A stretch of DNA of 64,000 nt from an uncultured Bacteroidales bacterium. Its GTDB lineage: Bacteria; Bacteroidota; Bacteroidia; Bacteroidales; Muribaculaceae. Shown here one piece after another: positions 55,577 through 64,000 of this stretch. Below the pieces are notes generated by a model that saw nothing but the letters and a program-made list of their open reading frames with translations, did not search any database and was not told where the DNA came from. The stretch covers positions 1 through 64,000 of the forward strand of contig CAMWPM010000007.1 of NCBI GenBank assembly GCA_947176235.1. Reading direction: 5' to 3'. Every line of letters begins with the position of its first letter. Position 1 is the stretch's first letter. The position numbers and the translations under genes were made by a program.

Positions 55577-58456
55577 TTGAAACGCCAACACGTCTATATA
55601 CTTCTTGTAATCTTGCTCACGACGCTTGTCCCTGCAATCGGTGGACGCGCTCAGATAGCTTCGGGGCTCAGGGATGAAGGAGACTTCCCCGAGCCTGACA
55701 GTGTTGTCGTGCTCCATCCTACCCCGCTGTCGGACAGCGTGATTCCGGCTCCTTACCGGTCTCCCCAGATACTATCCGATTCCATAAAAGCTATGCCGGA
55801 CAGTGTCGTCGCGCTCTCCGATTCAATCGCTGAAATTGCCGACAGTATTGCCACAACGCTCCCGTCGGATTCCTTCATTGACCGCACGCCTGCCTCAGCA
55901 CTTCCCTCTGTTCCCTCAAAACCGTCGAGAATACGCCGTGAGAAGGTTGACCTCGATAACGTAGTGACGATGGAATGCGCCGATTCTATGATCATGACCG
56001 GCGACCGCAACACCTACATGTACGGCGACGGCAAGGTGGTGTACGGCGATCTCAAGCTTGACGCCGCCGAAATAAAAATGGACATGAAGAATAACACTGT
56101 CTACGCCAACGGTGTCCCTGATTCCACGGGCGAGATCGTAGGTAAACCGGTGTTTGAAGAAGGCGGGACAGCGTACGAAACCGACGACATGAGCTATAAC
56201 TTCAAGACAAAGCGCGGTTTCATCAACAACGTCATAACCCAGCAGGGAGAAGGTTATCTGACAGGTGGTCAGACCAAAAAGACTGACGATGATTACTATT
56301 ACGTGCAGAATGGACGCTATACGACCTGTGATGACCACGAATGTCCTCACTTCTACATGCAGCTGACGAGAGCCAAGGTAAAGCCGAAGAGCAACATCGT
56401 GACGGGTCCGGCATACATGGTGCTCGCGGGTTTGCCACTTCCCATCGCTGTGCCGTTCGGCTATTTTCCGTTCTCCGACAAATATGCGTCCGGGGTGATT
56501 GTCCCGACATTCGGCGATGATTTCGTGCGAGGTTTCTATCTCAGTGACGGCGGTTATTACTTCGCTATCAGCGACAACATGGACCTTGCCCTGACCGGAG
56601 AGATTTATACCAAGGGATCGTGGGGACTGTCAGCCCAGTCGACTTACGTAAAGCGCTACAAATATTCGGGTAATTTCAGTATCAATTACCTTAAGACAAT
56701 CACCGGAGACAAGGGGCAACCCGATTATGCGAAAATGACAAACTTCCAGGTGATATGGAGTCACACTCAGGACTCCAAAGCCAACCCTAACATGACTCTG
56801 TCGGCAAGCGTGAACTTTGCTACGAGCGGATATTCGCGCAATAACGTAGGAAGCTACTACAGCAATTCATTTACGGAGAATACCAAGAGTTCGACGATCA
56901 ACATGACTTACCGTTTCCCGCAGTCAAAATGGTCGCTTTCTACTACGATGAATGTGTCACAGCGCTCGCAGGACTCCACCTTGAGCGTTTCGTTCCCCAA
57001 CTTCACCCTCACCATGTCGCAGGCTTATCCCTTCAAGAGGAAAAAAGCGGTGGGAGATGAAAAGTGGTACGAGAAAATCCGACTCAGCTATTCGGGACAG
57101 TTCCAGAACTCTCTGACATCAAAGCAGAACGAATTCTTCAAGAAAAATCTGATAAAGGACTGGCGCAACGGCATGAAGCATTCCGTGCCCATTTCGGCTA
57201 CATTCAATCTCTTCAACTACTTCAACCTGACGCCGTCGGTTCAGCTCAACGACCGAATGTACACGTCGAAGGTACGCCGACAGTGGGATCCAAACGCAGC
57301 CGCGGAGGTGTGCGACACAAGCTACAGCTTTTACAACGTATGGGATTTCAACGGTTCCGTATCTCTCGACACGAAGCTTTACGGTTTCTACCAGCCACTT
57401 CCATTCTTAGGCGACAAGATCAAGATGATCCGCCATGTGATGACTCCCACCATTTCGTTCAATGCCTCGCCCGATTTCAGTTCGCCGTTCTTCGGCTACT
57501 ACGGGTCGTACGAGTACACGGATTCGAGAGGCGAGCTCCAACGCAAAAAATATTCAATGTTCCCCAATTCGCTCTTCGGAGTCCCGGGGCAGGGAAAGAC
57601 AGGCGCAGTGTCCGTCTCAATCGCCAACAATGTGGAGATGAAGGTGAAGAGCGACAACGACTCCATCGGAGAAAAGAAGATTTCTCTTATTGAGAATTTC
57701 ACTGTGTCGCAAAGCTACAATTTCGCAGCCGATTCACTCAACTGGAGTAATATCAACACCTCACTTCTTCTGCGACTCACCAAAGGCTTCAATCTTAACC
57801 TCAACGCCGTGTGGGACGTCTACACATATCAGCTGAACGCTGCCGGAAATCCGGTACGTGTCAACATCCCCCGATGGAAGGCGGGAAAAGGACTGGGACG
57901 ACTGTCAAGCACCGGAACGTCGTTCTCCTACACGTTCAACAACGACACCTTTAAGAGAAAGGATAAAAAGAACACCGATCCCGACGGAGATAACAACGAC
58001 GGTGGAAACGGAAAGAAAAAACGCAACAATTCCAACGGTAACCAGGGATCCTCGTCAGGACAGATGGAAATGAACGAGGACGGCTACATGTCGTGGCAAG
58101 TACCGTGGAGTCTTACTGTGAACTATTCCGTAAACTATGGCTACGGCACGTTCAACAAGCGGAAGATGGAATATAATGGCAAGATCACGCAGAATCTAAG
58201 CTTCTCGGGGAATATTCGCCCGACAGCCAATTGGAATCTGGGATTCTCGGCAAGTTATAATTTCGATGCTCACAAGATCGCTTACATGAACTGCAACATC
58301 TCGCGTGACCTGCACTGCTTCACGATGACAGCGAGTGTGATTCCCGTAGGACCTTACAAAAGTTACAACTTCCATATTTCAGTCAAGTCGGCACTACTTA
58401 GCGACCTGAAATACGACAAGCGATCCTCTACCTCCAACGGTATCAGCTGGTACTGA
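55577..58456 (+). CDS. LptD/OstA-like LPS assembly outer-membrane protein
   Basis: OstA-like N-terminal domain (GDRNTYMYGDGKVVYGDLKLDAAEIKMDMKNNTVYANGVPDSTGEIVGKPVFEEGGTAYETDDMSYNFKTKRGFINNVITQQGEGYLTG), long barrel (PLPIAVPFGYFPFSDKYASGVIVPTFGDDFVRGFYLSDGGYYFAISD). Confidence 0.88.
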   Translation: MKRQHVYILLVILLTTLVPAIGGRAQIASGLRDEGDFPEPDSVVVLHPTPLSDSVIPAPYRSPQILSDSIKAMPDSVVALSDSIAEIADSIATTLPSDSFIDRTPASALPSVPSKPSRIRREKVDLDNVVTMECADSMIMTGDRNTYMYGDGKVVYGDLKLDAAEIKMDMKNNTVYANGVPDSTGEIVGKPVFEEGGTAYETDDMSYNFKTKRGFINNVITQQGEGYLTGGQTKKTDDDYYYVQNGRYTTCDDHECPHFYMQLTRAKVKPKSNIVTGPAYMVLAGLPLPIAVPFGYFPFSDKYASGVIVPTFGDDFVRGFYLSDGGYYFAISDNMDLALTGEIYTKGSWGLSAQSTYVKRYKYSGNFSINYLKTITGDKGQPDYAKMTNFQVIWSHTQDSKANPNMTLSASVNFATSGYSRNNVGSYYSNSFTENTKSSTINMTYRFPQSKWSLSTTMNVSQRSQDSTLSVSFPNFTLTMSQAYPFKRKKAVGDEKWYEKIRLSYSGQFQNSLTSKQNEFFKKNLIKDWRNGMKHSVPISATFNLFNYFNLTPSVQLNDRMYTSKVRRQWDPNAAAEVCDTSYSFYNVWDFNGSVSLDTKLYGFYQPLPFLGDKIKMIRHVMTPTISFNASPDFSSPFFGYYGSYEYTDSRGELQRKKYSMFPNSLFGVPGQGKTGAVSVSIANNVEMKVKSDNDSIGEKKISLIENFTVSQSYNFAADSLNWSNINTSLLLRLTKGFNLNLNAVWDVYTYQLNAAGNPVRVNIPRWKAGKGLGRLSSTGTSFSYTFNNDTFKRKDKKNTDPDGDNNDGGNGKKKRNNSNGNQGSSSGQMEMNEDGYMSWQVPWSLTVNYSVNYGYGTFNKRKMEYNGKITQNLSFSGNIRPTANWNLGFSASYNFDAHKIAYMNCNISRDLHCFTMTASVIPVGPYKSYNFHISVKSALLSDLKYDKRSSTSNGISWY

Positions 58457-58505
58457 TCCCGAAAATTTCTCCAACGAAACTACAACATCACATCAACCGA
58501 CCCCA

Positions 58506-59027
58506 ATGAGCGCACTCGACATAATCATCCTCGTAATTTTCTTCGGGACCGCCATCTACGGCTATCGTCAGGGCGTTGTGAGACAGTTGGGCGCAGTGGG
58601 GGGATTTGTGGTGGGTCTGCTTGCATGCCGGTTGTTCGGAACGCCTGTGACAGAATGGCTTGTAGCACATGGCCCCGAAGTGACGTGGGGGAGGAGTTCG
58701 ACGTATTTCTGGGGAGTGCTTTCTTCGGTCGTGCTCTTTATCGCCGGATACACGCTCGCCCGCATGGTTGCCTCGCTCGTGAAAACGATCGTGCATACAG
58801 CGGCGCTCGGATTCTTCGACCGGACGATAGGCGCTCTGTTCAGCATATTTGTAGGATTTTTCATATTCAGCATATTTCTCAACCTCTGTCAGATATTCAA
58901 GTCGGAGGGTAGTATCATAGAATCATCGACTATCGGCGACGGTGCTGCTGCGCAGTTTGTGCTCGAACTCGCACCGTGGGTGATGGGGGTGGTGACGCAT
59001 GCTATTGCTCCAGCAACGGCAAGCTGA
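58506..59027 (+). CDS. CvpA family membrane protein
   Basis: LDIIILVIFFGTAIYGYRQGVVRQLGAVGGFVVGLLACRLFG with four TM segments. Confidence 0.85.
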   Translation: MSALDIIILVIFFGTAIYGYRQGVVRQLGAVGGFVVGLLACRLFGTPVTEWLVAHGPEVTWGRSSTYFWGVLSSVVLFIAGYTLARMVASLVKTIVHTAALGFFDRTIGALFSIFVGFFIFSIFLNLCQIFKSEGSIIESSTIGDGAAAQFVLELAPWVMGVVTHAIAPATAS

Positions 59028-59120
59028 CGAAACACTGACAGGGAGAAAATTGTTAGAACAAACAGAAGAGCTGAATTGCGCGTTTCACATTGACATAACT
59101 GTGTCATTCAACAGCAAGAT

Positions 59121-60572
59121 ATGAGTAAAGAAGAAGTAAAAATAGATGACGTCGTAGGTCATGATGATGAATACAAATACGGTTTCGTCACTGACATCGA
59201 TACAGAAATCATCCCTCCCGGCTTGAGCGAGGAGGTGGTGAGGCTGATATCGAAGAAGAAGGGAGAGCCTGAGTGGATGCTTGATTTCCGTCTGAAAGCC
59301 TATCGCTACTGGCTTACTCTCCCCGTACCGCGCTGGGCACATCTCGATATTCCTGAAATAGACTTTCAGGCTATAAGCTACTATGCTGCCCCCACGAAAA
59401 AGGAGGGTCCGAAGAGTCTTGATGAAGTCGATCCCGAATTACTGAAGACTTTCGACCGTCTCGGCATACCTTTGGAAGAACAGAAAGCACTGAGTGGCAT
59501 GGCAGTAGATGCAGTGATGGACTCGGTTTCCGTAAAAACCACCCACCGCACCCTCCTCGCCGAGAAAGGAATAATATTCTGCTCGATCAGCGAGGCAATC
59601 AAGGAATATCCGGATCTGGTCAAGAAATATCTTGGATCTGTGGTGAGCTACCGCGATAACTTCTATGCAGCACTAAATTCAGCCGTTTTCTCCGACGGTT
59701 CGTTTGTCTATATCCCGAAGGGAGTAAGATGCCCGATGGAACTATCCACCTATTTCCGCATCAATGCTTCGGGAACAGGACAGTTCGAGCGAACGTTGAT
59801 TGTGGCGGATGATGACGCCTACGTAAGCTATCTCGAAGGTTGCACCGCACCTTCGCGTGATGAAAATCAGCTTCACGCCGCCATAGTGGAAATTGTGGTG
59901 GAGAACCGTGCTGAAGTGAAATATTCGACTGTTCAGAACTGGTATGCCGGTGACAAGGAAGGACGCGGGGGAGTGTATAATTTCGTGACGAAGCGCGGTC
60001 TATGTCGCGGAGATTTCTCAAAATTGTCATGGACACAGGTGGAAACCGGTTCGGCTATTACCTGGAAATATCCTTCGTGTGTGCTTGCGGGAGAAGGATC
60101 GGTGGGAGAGTTTTACTCTGTGGCTGTCACCAAAAACCGACAGCAAGCCGACACCGGGACCAAGATGATTCATACCGGAAAAAATTCCAGATCCACAATC
60201 GTGAGCAAAGGAATTTCTGCAGGGCACAGTCAAAACAGTTACCGCGGACTTGTAAAGGTCGCGCCCAATGCCGAGGGAGTGAGAAACTACACTCAGTGTG
60301 ACTCCCTGCTTCTCGGAAGTAACTGCGGCGCCCACACCTTCCCATACATTGATGTGATGAATGACTCGGCGGTTGTGGAACATGAAGCTACCACTTCAAA
60401 AATATCAGAAGAACAGCTTTTTTACTGCAATCAGCGCGGAATCCCGACAGAAGAAGCTGTGGGACTTATAGTCAACGGATATGCCAAGGAAGTGATGAAC
60501 AAACTTCCGATGGAATTTGCGGTAGAAGCCCAGCGTCTCCTCTCCCTCACGCTTGAAGGAAGCGTGGGATGA
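59121..60572 (+). CDS. sufB: Fe-S cluster assembly protein SufB
   Basis: [80 protein letters not shown]. Confidence 0.96.
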   Translation: MSKEEVKIDDVVGHDDEYKYGFVTDIDTEIIPPGLSEEVVRLISKKKGEPEWMLDFRLKAYRYWLTLPVPRWAHLDIPEIDFQAISYYAAPTKKEGPKSLDEVDPELLKTFDRLGIPLEEQKALSGMAVDAVMDSVSVKTTHRTLLAEKGIIFCSISEAIKEYPDLVKKYLGSVVSYRDNFYAALNSAVFSDGSFVYIPKGVRCPMELSTYFRINASGTGQFERTLIVADDDAYVSYLEGCTAPSRDENQLHAAIVEIVVENRAEVKYSTVQNWYAGDKEGRGGVYNFVTKRGLCRGDFSKLSWTQVETGSAITWKYPSCVLAGEGSVGEFYSVAVTKNRQQADTGTKMIHTGKNSRSTIVSKGISAGHSQNSYRGLVKVAPNAEGVRNYTQCDSLLLGSNCGAHTFPYIDVMNDSAVVEHEATTSKISEEQLFYCNQRGIPTEEAVGLIVNGYAKEVMNKLPMEFAVEAQRLLSLTLEGSVG

Positions 60573-60624
60573 TTGAAAAAAATAAAGAATTTTCAGAAAT
60601 CAACACAACCCATAGATAACGAAA

Positions 60625-61395
60625 ATGAGCGAACAGCTGCTGAAAGTCAATAATCTTCATGCGTCAATCGACGGAAAAGAGATACTTAAAGGAATTAACC
60701 TGACAATAAATCGCGGAGAGGTCCACGCAATAATGGGACCGAACGGATCGGGAAAATCCACCCTCTCCTCCGTGCTTGCCGGAGATCCACGGTTCACTGT
60801 GACTGAAGGAAGCGTGGACTTCCACGGGATGGATCTACTATCGCTGAATCCCGAGGACCGCTCACATGAGGGACTTTTTCTTTCATTCCAGTATCCTGTG
60901 GAGATCCCTGGCGTGTCAATGGTCAACTTCATGCGTGCTGCGGTCAATGCCAAGCGCAAATATTTCAATCAGCCGGCGCTTACAGCCGGTGAATTCCTGA
61001 AGATGATGAGAGTGAAGCGCGAGGTGGTGGAACTTGATAACAAACTTGCCTCCCGCTCCGTCAACGAGGGATTCTCGGGGGGAGAGAAAAAACGCAACGA
61101 GATATTCCAGATGGCGGTGCTTGAGCCATGTCTTTCGATACTTGACGAGACGGACAGCGGACTGGATATCGATGCCTTGCGAGTGGTGGCTGGCGGCGTG
61201 AACAAACTCAAGACGCCGGAAAATTCCGCTATAGTGATAACTCACTATCAGCGTCTGCTCGACTATATTAAGCCTGATTTTGTCCACGTGCTCTATAAAG
61301 GCAGAATCGTGAAGACAGGCGGTCCGGAACTCGCACTCGAACTTGAGGAGCGTGGCTACGATTGGATCAAACAGGAAATCGGGGAGGGGGAATAA
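60625..61395 (+). CDS. sufC: Fe-S cluster assembly ATPase SufC
   Basis: VHAIMGPNGSGKSTLSSVLAG, EGFSGGEKKRNEIFQ, LSILDETDSGLDIDALRVVA. Confidence 0.96.
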   Translation: MSEQLLKVNNLHASIDGKEILKGINLTINRGEVHAIMGPNGSGKSTLSSVLAGDPRFTVTEGSVDFHGMDLLSLNPEDRSHEGLFLSFQYPVEIPGVSMVNFMRAAVNAKRKYFNQPALTAGEFLKMMRVKREVVELDNKLASRSVNEGFSGGEKKRNEIFQMAVLEPCLSILDETDSGLDIDALRVVAGGVNKLKTPENSAIVITHYQRLLDYIKPDFVHVLYKGRIVKTGGPELALELEERGYDWIKQEIGEGE

Positions 61396-62771
61396 TGAAT
61401 CCGCTAAAACAATACCTGGACCTATACAGGGAGAACCGCGAAACGATAGAACAATCATCGACACCGGTGCTCAACGCACTCCGTACAAATGCTCTGACCG
61501 TGCTTGAAAAAGAAGGCTCCCGATTGCCAGGAAAGTGCGACGAAGGATATGAAAAAACGGCGGTGGACGAAATGTTTGCACCCGATTACGGAGTGAACAT
61601 AAACGGCGTGAAACTTCCGGTGGATCCATCGCTCACATTCAAATGTGATGTCCCGTCGGTGAGCACCCTGCTTGCTTTGGTAGTGGGTGACACTTTCATC
61701 CCTACCCGCACTCTCCTCAACAATCTTCCTGCCGGAGTGACCGTCACCTCACTCGCCGACGCCAGCCGCACGATGCCTGAAACGGTAGAAAAATTCTTAG
61801 GAAAAATAGCCAACGAGGACGAGGCAGGTGTGGCGCTAAACTCTCTTCTTGTCCGCGACGGGCTGATGGTGCATGTGGCGGAGGGCGTAAAAGCCGAGAA
61901 ACCGATTCAGATAGTTAACATATTCAATACGCCTGTGCCGACCATGGCTGTAAGACGCGTGCTTGTCGTGGCTGAGGAAAATTCATCCGTTAAACTGCTA
62001 TTCTGCGACCACACCCAACGCGATGATACCGATTACCTTGATTCGCAGGTGATAGAAGTGGCGGTAGAAGCTGGGGCAGAGGTGGATATTTGCGATATTG
62101 AAGAATCTTCCCCCCGCACGCACCGCTTTTCACAACTATTTACCAAACAAGGAAATGACTCGAAGTTGAAAGTGACCGGTGTGACGCTTGTGAACGGTGA
62201 GACCCGCAATAACTTCACAGTGAAGGTGGAAGGAAACGGATGCGACACACGTCTCGACGGAATGGCTATCGGTAAAGCATCACAGTCGATCGATAACCGC
62301 ACTTACCTGCTCCATGCCTCGGATCACTGCTCTTCCAACCAACTTTTCAAATACGTGCTTGACGACTCCTCCCGCGGTGCCTTCGAAGGACTGATAGAGG
62401 TGGCAAAGGGTGCGAGATTCAATGAAGCGTACCAAAGCAACCGCAATATTCTCGCATCGAAAGCAGCACGAATGCATACGAAACCGCAGCTTCTGATCTA
62501 TAATGACGACGTGAAGTGCAGTCATGGGGCGACAACCGGACAACTCGACGAACGTGCGATATTCTATATGCAGCAGCGTGGTATCCCTCAGAATGAAGCG
62601 CGGACAATGCTCATGCAGGCTTTCATGGTGGACATCATCGAAAAGGTGAGTATCGAGGGGCTGTCGGATCGTCTGCGCCATCTGGTAGAAAGAAGATTCC
62701 GCGGTGAGGATGCACTCTGCGGTGATTGCTCGGCTTCCTGCACTCCGGTAACGAAAAAAGATAATCTTTAA
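61395..62771 (+). CDS. sufD: Fe-S cluster assembly protein SufD
   Basis: Start codon overlaps the sufC stop (TAATG). C-terminal DDVKCSHGATTGQLDERAIFYMQQRGIPQNEARTMLMQAF. Confidence 0.93.
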   Translation: MNPLKQYLDLYRENRETIEQSSTPVLNALRTNALTVLEKEGSRLPGKCDEGYEKTAVDEMFAPDYGVNINGVKLPVDPSLTFKCDVPSVSTLLALVVGDTFIPTRTLLNNLPAGVTVTSLADASRTMPETVEKFLGKIANEDEAGVALNSLLVRDGLMVHVAEGVKAEKPIQIVNIFNTPVPTMAVRRVLVVAEENSSVKLLFCDHTQRDDTDYLDSQVIEVAVEAGAEVDICDIEESSPRTHRFSQLFTKQGNDSKLKVTGVTLVNGETRNNFTVKVEGNGCDTRLDGMAIGKASQSIDNRTYLLHASDHCSSNQLFKYVLDDSSRGAFEGLIEVAKGARFNEAYQSNRNILASKAARMHTKPQLLIYNDDVKCSHGATTGQLDERAIFYMQQRGIPQNEARTMLMQAFMVDIIEKVSIEGLSDRLRHLVERRFRGEDALCGDCSASCTPVTKKDNL

Positions 62772-62799
62772 TTCGATAACCGCTAAAGATCAAAGAGAT

Positions 62800-64000
62800 A
62801 TGAAGAAATATGACGTAGAGAAACTGCGTGAGGATTTCCCGGGTCTGAACCGTGAGTTCTACGGACACAAGATGATATATCTCGACAACACGGCGACTTC
62901 GCAGACTCCGCGCGAGGTGGTGGAGGCGGTGGAGAGAATGTATTTCCACTCAAAGGCGAACGTGCATCGAGGAGTCTCATCAATATCCCAGGAGGCTACC
63001 GACCTGCAGGAGACCACCCGTCGGCGAGTAGCGGCGTACATCAATGCCTCGTCGCCTGAAGAGGTGATTTTCACCCGAGGAACTACCGAGGCAATCAATC
63101 TGGTGGCTTCGAGCTACGGCGGGACGTTTCTGAAAGACGGAGACGAGATAATTCTGACGGTGATGGAGCATCATGCCAATATCGTTCCGTGGCAACTTCT
63201 ACAGCGGCATGTCGACGTCAAACTAAGGGTTGTCCCCATCAACGAACGTGGAGAGCTGGATCTGGACGTGTATCGCTCGCTATTCAATGACCGTACGCGC
63301 TTCGTAACGTTCACTCACGTATCGAATGTGCTTGGGACTGTGAATCCGGTGAAAGAGATGGTGAAGGAAGCTCACCGACACGGCGTACCTGTGCTTGTGG
63401 ACGGCGCTCAGGCTGTGCCGCATACTCGTGTGGACGTCAGAGATCTCGATGTGGATTTCTATGCTTTTTCCTCTCACAAGATGTATGGTCCGACCGGGAT
63501 AGGAGTGCTCTACGGACGGCGTGAACTACTTGAAAAGATGCCGCCGTACCAGGGGGGGGGAGAGATGATAGGACACGTATCGTTTGAAGGAACGACGTGG
63601 GCGGAACTGCCATTTAAGTTTGAGGCTGGAACCCCGGATTTTGTGGGCATAAGCGCACTCTCGGTAGCTCTCGACTATATTGAGCGCGTGGGTATGGAAG
63701 CTATCGCCGCACATGAGCATAAACTTCTGGAAAGGGCGACGAGAGGGATGGAGGGAATAGAGGGAATGAGAATATTCGGAACAGCTCCCGGGAAGGCCGC
63801 CGTGGTTTCATTCCTGATCGGTTCAGCCCATCACTATGATACGGGAATGTTGCTGGACAAGCTTGGGGTGGAGGTGCGTACCGGACATCACTGCGCCCAG
63901 CCGCTGATGCATGCTTTGGGGATAGAGGGGACTGTCAGGGCATCGTTTGCGCTCTATAATACCGAGGAAGAGGTGGATGCATTTCTGGCTGCACTGCGTA
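62800..64000 (+). CDS. sufS: Cysteine desulfurase SufS (3' end truncated by window end)
   Basis: ATG at 62800: MKKYDVEKLREDFPGLNREFYGHKMIYLDNTATSQTPREVVEAVERMYFHSKANVHRGVSS..., ...FYAFSSHKMYGPTGIGVLYG (PLP lysine). Not in the ORF track because it is open at the edge. Confidence 0.95.
   Translation, partial: MKKYDVEKLREDFPGLNREFYGHKMIYLDNTATSQTPREVVEAVERMYFHSKANVHRGVSSISQEATDLQETTRRRVAAYINASSPEEVIFTRGTTEAINLVASSYGGTFLKDGDEIILTVMEHHANIVPWQLLQRHVDVKLRVVPINERGELDLDVYRSLFNDRTRFVTFTHVSNVLGTVNPVKEMVKEAHRHGVPVLVDGAQAVPHTRVDVRDLDVDFYAFSSHKMYGPTGIGVLYGRRELLEKMPPYQGGGEMIGHVSFEGTTWAELPFKFEAGTPDFVGISALSVALDYIERVGMEAIAAHEHKLLERATRGMEGIEGMRIFGTAPGKAAVVSFLIGSAHHYDTGMLLDKLGVEVRTGHHCAQPLMHALGIEGTVRASFALYNTEEEVDAFLAALR

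Noticed and set aside
1-64000. CRISPR arrays, tRNA/rRNA genes, transposases, integrases, toxin-antitoxin or phage genes
   Set aside because: No direct-repeat/spacer pattern, cloverleaf-like intergenic sequence or mobile-element protein was recognised by eye; a tRNAscan, CRISPR finder and HMM search would be needed to exclude them fully.

Overview
The window looks like ordinary Bacteroidales chromosome, probably Muribaculaceae-like. This rests on family content and on many TTTG-N19-21-TAnnTTTG type promoters. I saw no rRNA, tRNA, CRISPR array, transposase or phage gene. In order it contains: a truncated xylA and xylB (-); an RluA-type pseudouridine synthase and topA (-); a PCMD-like secreted protein (-); a RelA/SpoT homologue, a PgpH-like 7TM-HD protein and a PorW/SprE-like lipoprotein (+); a TonB receptor, a secreted HMA protein and an ArnT-like glycosyltransferase (+); a SusC/D/E/F-like locus with no glycoside hydrolase (+); a TlpA-like thioredoxin (-); a long co-directional block (about 28.6-45.1 kb) that reads as a peptidoglycan/MurNAc salvage cluster; a patatin/Omp85 phospholipase (+) converging on a flippase (-); an ArgD-like aminotransferase overlapping ssb (+); rnr and gyrB (-); lptD-like, cvpA and sufBCDS (+, sufS truncated). 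The most interesting region is the salvage cluster: amidase-like, GT2, DUF4922, SpoIID, AmpG-like MFS, NamZ/DUF1343, FAD/Fe-S dehydrogenase, MurT-like, MurK-like, MurQ and SGNH esterase. Three features stand out there: an AmpG-like permease with a ~210-residue predicted periplasmic insert, a two-module oxidase that could consume the D-lactate released by MurQ, and a conserved-looking but uncharacterised GT2/DUF4922 pair. All assignments come from reading translated motifs; no database search was run.
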